Of a DNA stretch of 64,000 nucleotides, positions 60,466 through 64,000 are shown in pieces (position 1 is the stretch's first letter; every line of letters starts with the position of its first letter). Both the position numbers and the translations under genes were made by a program. The stretch lies in contig NZ_NEJH01000002.1 in NCBI RefSeq assembly GCF_002113025.1, forward strand, positions 682,001 through 746,000. Reading direction: 5' to 3'. The notes under the pieces are model-generated. The model made no database searches and was not told where the DNA came from. It saw only the letters and a program-made list of their open reading frames with translations. The DNA comes from Pseudomonas sp. B28(2017) (lineage in GTDB: Bacteria; Pseudomonadota; Gammaproteobacteria; Pseudomonadales; Pseudomonadaceae).

Positions 60466-62574
60466 TCATGCGGCGGCCACGGTCACCGGCACGCCATTGA
60501 GCGCGGCATTTCCCGACAGCTCGTCAATCTGGCATTCGTCGGTCAGGTCGTTGGCGCTGGAGCCTGGCTGACTGCTGGCAATCGACATTTGTACGCCCGG
60601 CCGCGCATGACCCCAGCCGTGAGGCAGGCTGACCACGCCTTTCATCATGTCCAGACTGCCAAGCACTTCGACTTCAATCACGCCCACCCGCGAACTGACT
60701 CGCACGCGCTGCCCGTCACTGAGCCCGCGACTGGCCAGGTCGTCCGGATGCATCAGCAACTGGTGACGTGGCTTGCCCTTCACCAACCGATGATAATTAT
60801 GCATCCATGAGTTGTTGCTGCGTACATGCCGACGGCCAATCATCAACAACTCGTCGGCAGCCGGCGCCTGCAAGGCTGCGAAGCGCGCCAGGTCGGCGAG
60901 AATCACCGCAGGCGCGGCCTGGATACGTTGATTGGCAGTCTTCAGGCGTGGCGCCAGGTTAGGCTTGAGCGCTCCCAGATCAACACCATGGGGATGATCG
61001 AACAAAGTCGCCAGCGATAGCTTGTGCTCTGAAGTGTCGCCGTACAGCCCCATGCGCAGGCCGCGATCGATCATTTGCGCCGGAGCGATGGTGGGTTTCA
61101 ACTCTTTGCCGGTCCTGACGGCAAATGCCTTGGCCAGCCCGACGAAGATCTCCCAGTCGTGCAATGCACCTTCGGGTTTGGCGAGGATGGCGCGGTTGAA
61201 ACGACTGACGTTGCGCACCGCGAACAGGTTGAATGTGGTGTCGTAATGGTCGTTTTCCAGCGCCGATGTGGATGGCAGGATCAGGTCGGCGTAACGCGTG
61301 GTTTCATTGATGTACAGGTCGATGCTGACCATGAACTCCAGCCCGTCCAGCGCCTGTTCGAGCTTTCGGCCATTGGGCGTGGACAGTACCGGGTTGCCTG
61401 CCACGGTGATCAACGCCCGGACTTGCCCTTCCCCTTCGGTGAGCATCTCTTCGGCCAGCGCTGACACCGGTAGCTCTCCGGCGTACTCCGGGCGCCCGGA
61501 AACCCGGCTCTGCCACAGATTGAAATGCCCGCCCGATGTCGTCGCCACCAGGTCCACCGCCGGCTCGGTGCACAAGGCGCCACCCACGCGATCGAGGTTG
61601 CCGGTGACCAGATTGATCAACTGCACCGCCCAGTGGCACAGCGTACCGAAAGCCTGGGTCGAGACACCCATGCGGCCATAGCAGACTGCACTCGGTGCCG
61701 CGGCGAAGTCCCGCGCCAATTGGCGGATCTGTTCGGCCGGCACGGCGCACAACGGACTCATGGCCTCGGCGGTGAACGGCGCGACGGCCGCCCGCACCGC
61801 CTCCAGACCGTCAACCGGCAGATGGCTGCCACGGGTCAGACCTTCAGCGAACAGGGTGTTGAGCAGCCCGAACAACAGCGCGGCATCACCGCCAGGGCGA
61901 ACGAACAGATGCTGATCGGCAATGGCCGCCGTTTCACTGCGGCGCGGATCGACCACCACCACTTTGCCACCCCGGGCCTGTATCGCCTTCAAACGTTTTT
62001 CCACATCCGGCACGGTCATGATGCTGCCGTTCGAAGCCAGCGGGTTGCCGCCCAGGATCAGCATGAAATCGGTGTGATCGATGTCCGGGATTGGCAGCAA
62101 CAAACCATGGCCGTACATCAAATGACTGGTCAGGTGATGAGGTAACTGATCGACCGACGTCGCGGAAAACCGGTTGCGGGTTTTCAGCAGGCCAAGGAAG
62201 TAATTGCTGTGGGTCATCAGCCCGTAATTGTGCACACTGGGGTTGCCTTGATAGACCGCCACGGCATTCTGCCCGTGATGCGCCTGAATGGCGGCGAGGC
62301 GTTCGGCGACCAGATTGAATGCCGCGTCCCACTCGATGGGCTGCCACTCATTGCCCACCCGCTGCATGGGTTGGTGCAGGCGATCCGGATCATTCTGGAT
62401 GTCTTGCAGCGCCACGGCCTTGGGGCAGATGTGCCCACGGCTGAACGTGTCCTGAGGGTCGCCCTTGATCGACGTGATCTGGACGTTACCGCGTTCGACC
62501 TCGGTGGTTTCGATGCTCAGGCCACAGATGGCTTCGCACAAATGGCACGCACGGTGATGGAGAGTCTTGGTCAT
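60466..62574 (-). CDS. Molybdopterin oxidoreductase of the DMSO-reductase superfamily
   Basis: A 702-residue enzyme with an N-terminal 4Fe-4S motif (Cys10, Cys13, Cys17, Cys50: CHLCEAICGL and GHICPKA), then molybdopterin-binding domains (GGNPLASNGSIM, VVVDPRRSETAAIADQHLFV, and a C-terminal MoPD-binding domain with HPDDLASRGLSDGQRVRV and SLPHGWGHARPG). There is no Tat or Sec signal, so it is cytoplasmic. No Cys or Sec ligand is obvious at the Mo site (NPSVHNYG). No partner subunits are adjacent, so the substrate is unknown; relatives are annotated as formate-dehydrogenase-like or assimilatory reductases. The start is the ATG at 62574. Confidence 0.88.
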   Translation of the reverse strand: MTKTLHHRACHLCEAICGLSIETTEVERGNVQITSIKGDPQDTFSRGHICPKAVALQDIQNDPDRLHQPMQRVGNEWQPIEWDAAFNLVAERLAAIQAHHGQNAVAVYQGNPSVHNYGLMTHSNYFLGLLKTRNRFSATSVDQLPHHLTSHLMYGHGLLLPIPDIDHTDFMLILGGNPLASNGSIMTVPDVEKRLKAIQARGGKVVVVDPRRSETAAIADQHLFVRPGGDAALLFGLLNTLFAEGLTRGSHLPVDGLEAVRAAVAPFTAEAMSPLCAVPAEQIRQLARDFAAAPSAVCYGRMGVSTQAFGTLCHWAVQLINLVTGNLDRVGGALCTEPAVDLVATTSGGHFNLWQSRVSGRPEYAGELPVSALAEEMLTEGEGQVRALITVAGNPVLSTPNGRKLEQALDGLEFMVSIDLYINETTRYADLILPSTSALENDHYDTTFNLFAVRNVSRFNRAILAKPEGALHDWEIFVGLAKAFAVRTGKELKPTIAPAQMIDRGLRMGLYGDTSEHKLSLATLFDHPHGVDLGALKPNLAPRLKTANQRIQAAPAVILADLARFAALQAPAADELLMIGRRHVRSNNSWMHNYHRLVKGKPRHQLLMHPDDLASRGLSDGQRVRVSSRVGVIEVEVLGSLDMMKGVVSLPHGWGHARPGVQMSIASSQPGSSANDLTDECQIDELSGNAALNGVPVTVAAA

Positions 62575-62682
62575 GGCCAGTCTCTGTCTTGTCATGGGCG
62601 GGCAACGATGGCCGCGGAAACAAAACTATGGTGCCAGACCCGCCACCACGCCAGCGATGTTCGTCTTGTGAATCGAAGGTTA

Positions 62683-62799
62683 TCAGGCCAGCCGATGACC
62701 GCCCCAGTTCAGTTTGGTCATCATCGAAGCGGTGAGGTGGGTCAGCGAGCGTGCCGTGAGGTCCGGTAGCTCCATTAACAGCTGTTCTTTCGATTCCAT
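62683..62799 (-). CDS. Possible 38-residue small protein
   Basis: ATG at 62797-62799 to TGA at 62683-62685, on the same strand and about 110 bp upstream of the oxidoreductase. The product begins MESKEQLLMELPDLTARSL and ends TKLNWGGHRLA; helical and amphipathic-looking. AGGAAG lies about 9 bases before the ATG. I recognise no family. It could be a real small gene, a leader, or chance. Confidence 0.35.
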   Translation of the reverse strand: MESKEQLLMELPDLTARSLTHLTASMMTKLNWGGHRLA

Positions 62800-63204
62800 C
62801 GAGAAGCTTCCTGCATCGCTCGAGATTTATTTAGAACCCGGCACTTTGCATTAGTAAATATTTCAGGCTGGCGACACGCGGCTCAAGACCAGGAATGACA
62901 GGTCAGAAACCGACTGCCAGCACACCATTGCCGTCCCGCCTGATTGCCAAGCCCGGAGAGGCCGGTGTACAAATGAGCCGCTGCTATCAGGAAACAGGCT
63001 TCAAAAGCGCTACCTCGGTGAACCCGTAGCACCTCTGAAACTCCCTAAAAACTGTAGCCCTATTGGTAAGACGCGACATTTAATTATAAGATCGCGCCTT
63101 CCCCTATTTCGTCGCCCCGTGCGGCTTACGCCGCAGGTCTCGCCCGTTGTTCCGTCAAACAAGGCTTTGAGCATCTGCGGTTTGTAGCAAAAAGGTAGTC
63201 AATG
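62800..63204. other. Upstream region of argF
   Basis: About 400 bp with a promoter and ArgR-like half-site near 63063-63090 and a leader hairpin TGCGGC-TTAC-GCCGCA at 63120-63135. Nothing else recognisable. Confidence 0.5.
63063..63090 (+). promoter_or_regulatory. argF promoter with overlapping ArgR-like half-site
   Basis: TTGGTA (63063-63068) and TATAAG (63085-63090) have a 16-bp spacer. On the minus strand TGTCGC-N8-AA (63063-63078) matches the Pseudomonas ArgR half-site consensus and covers the -35, so ArgR could repress argF when arginine is present. Confidence 0.55.
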
Positions 63205-64000
63205 ATGAGCGCAAGGCACTTTCTCTCCCTGATGGATTGCACGCCCGAAGAGCTGGTCAGCGTGATCCGTCGAGGCGTTGAGCTCAAGGACCTGCGTAAC
63301 CGCGGCGTACTGTTCGAGCCTCTGAAAAACCGCGTCCTGGGGATGATTTTCGAGAAGTCCTCGACCCGTACCCGAATCTCCTTCGAGGCCGGCATGATCC
63401 AGCTCGGCGGCCAGGCGATCTTCCTGTCGCCACGTGACACCCAACTGGGCCGTGGCGAGCCGATCGGAGACTGCGCCATCGTCATGTCGAGCATGCTCGA
63501 CGCGGTGATGATCCGTACCTTTGCCCACAGCAACCTGACCGAGTTCGCCGCCAACTCCCGCGTACCGGTGATCAACGGCCTGTCCGATGACCTGCATCCG
63601 TGCCAGTTGCTGGCGGACATGCAGACTTACCTCGAACACCGCGGCTCCATCCAGGGCAAGACCGTGGCCTGGATCGGCGACGGCAACAACATGTGCAACA
63701 GCTATATAGAAGCGGCAATCCAGTTCGACTTCCAGTTACGCGTTGCCTGTCCGGAAGGCTATGAGCCCAATCCTGAATTCGTGGCCAAGGCCGGCGATAG
63801 GGTCACCATCGTTCGCGACCCGAAAGATGCCGTGCGTGGCGCACACCTGGTGAGCACCGACGTCTGGACCTCCATGGGCCAGGAAGAGGAAACCGCCAAG
63901 CGTCTGCAATTATTCGCCCCCTACCAGGTCAACCGCGCCCTGCTCGACCTGGCCGCTGAAGACGTGCTGTTCATGCATTGCCTGCCGGCGCACCGTGGCG
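63205..64000 (+). CDS. argF: Ornithine carbamoyltransferase, 3' end missing
   Basis: Anabolic OTCase: makes citrulline from ornithine and carbamoyl phosphate in arginine synthesis. The visible 265 residues start [20 protein letters not shown] and include the carbamoyl-phosphate motif SSTRTR (about residues 52-57), DTQLGRGEP and HCLPAHRG at the very end of the window; about 40 residues are cut off. AAAAAGG lies 6 bases before an ATG at 63202 and 9 before the ATG at 63205; either may be the start. Confidence 0.96.
   Translation, partial: MSARHFLSLMDCTPEELVSVIRRGVELKDLRNRGVLFEPLKNRVLGMIFEKSSTRTRISFEAGMIQLGGQAIFLSPRDTQLGRGEPIGDCAIVMSSMLDAVMIRTFAHSNLTEFAANSRVPVINGLSDDLHPCQLLADMQTYLEHRGSIQGKTVAWIGDGNNMCNSYIEAAIQFDFQLRVACPEGYEPNPEFVAKAGDRVTIVRDPKDAVRGAHLVSTDVWTSMGQEEETAKRLQLFAPYQVNRALLDLAAEDVLFMHCLPAHRG

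Overview
The window reads as chromosomal core DNA of a Pseudomonas of the fluorescens/putida type. Support: GC-rich codon use; a GlcNAc PTS (HPr-EI plus NagE), MltF, RodZ/PilW, an OprD-type porin inside a Dpp operon and the long PurL all have Pseudomonas-like lengths and motifs; and the intergenic palindromes of the form TGTAGGAGCGAGC...GCTCGC are the REP/REPIN repeats common in this group. There are about 50 protein genes, and I found no rRNA, tRNA, CRISPR array, intact prophage or complete IS.

Layout. 1-3.8 kb: GlcNAc PTS genes (5' end cut by the window edge), converging on a NIF3-like gene and purL. 8.4-9.8 kb: lytic transglycosylase mltF. 9.9-15.9 kb, minus strand: lepA-lepB-rnc-era-recO-pdxJ. 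16.1-18.3 kb: LPS export permeases lptF-lptG, divergent from pepA-holC-small gene (18.7-21.1). 21.2-23.0 kb: a TauE/SafE exporter divergent from a LysR regulator. 23.0-27.4 kb: xseA, an M23 peptidase, then leuA behind a 25-codon leader peptide. 27.5-46.3 kb, minus strand: omega-amidase/aminotransferase pair, der, bamB, yfgM, hisS, ispG, rodZ, pilW, rlmN, ndk, the complete isc cluster (iscRSUA-hscBA-fdx-iscX), cysE and trmJ. 46.5 kb: suhB. 47.5-48.2 kb: a broken MFS gene and a small acidic exported protein. 48.3-59.1 kb, minus strand: a dipeptide ABC system with three substrate-binding proteins and an OprD-family porin. 59.1-60.0 kb: palindrome-rich DNA and a transposase scrap. 60.0-62.6 kb: grxD and a molybdopterin oxidoreductase. 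63.2 kb to the end: argF, cut by the window edge.

Functional groupings: Fe-S assembly under IscR control (two IscR-like boxes overlap the iscR promoter) next to Fe-S users such as RlmN and IspG; envelope building (BamB, YfgM, LptFG, RodZ, LepB, MltF, M23 peptidase); and peptide uptake, where porin, three binding proteins and ABC transporter share one transcription direction.

I did not find a convincing new multi-gene system. The most interesting items are smaller: the leuA leader peptide whose last codons can pair with a segment just before a T-run; a second, cysteine-less EIIB domain in NagE; the palindromes and LacI-type operator around the dpp/opdP operon; missing or decayed genes (no intact DUF4845 gene between lepB and rnc, an MFS pseudogene, an ISL3-like scrap); and gene adjacencies that differ from those I remember in other Pseudomonas.
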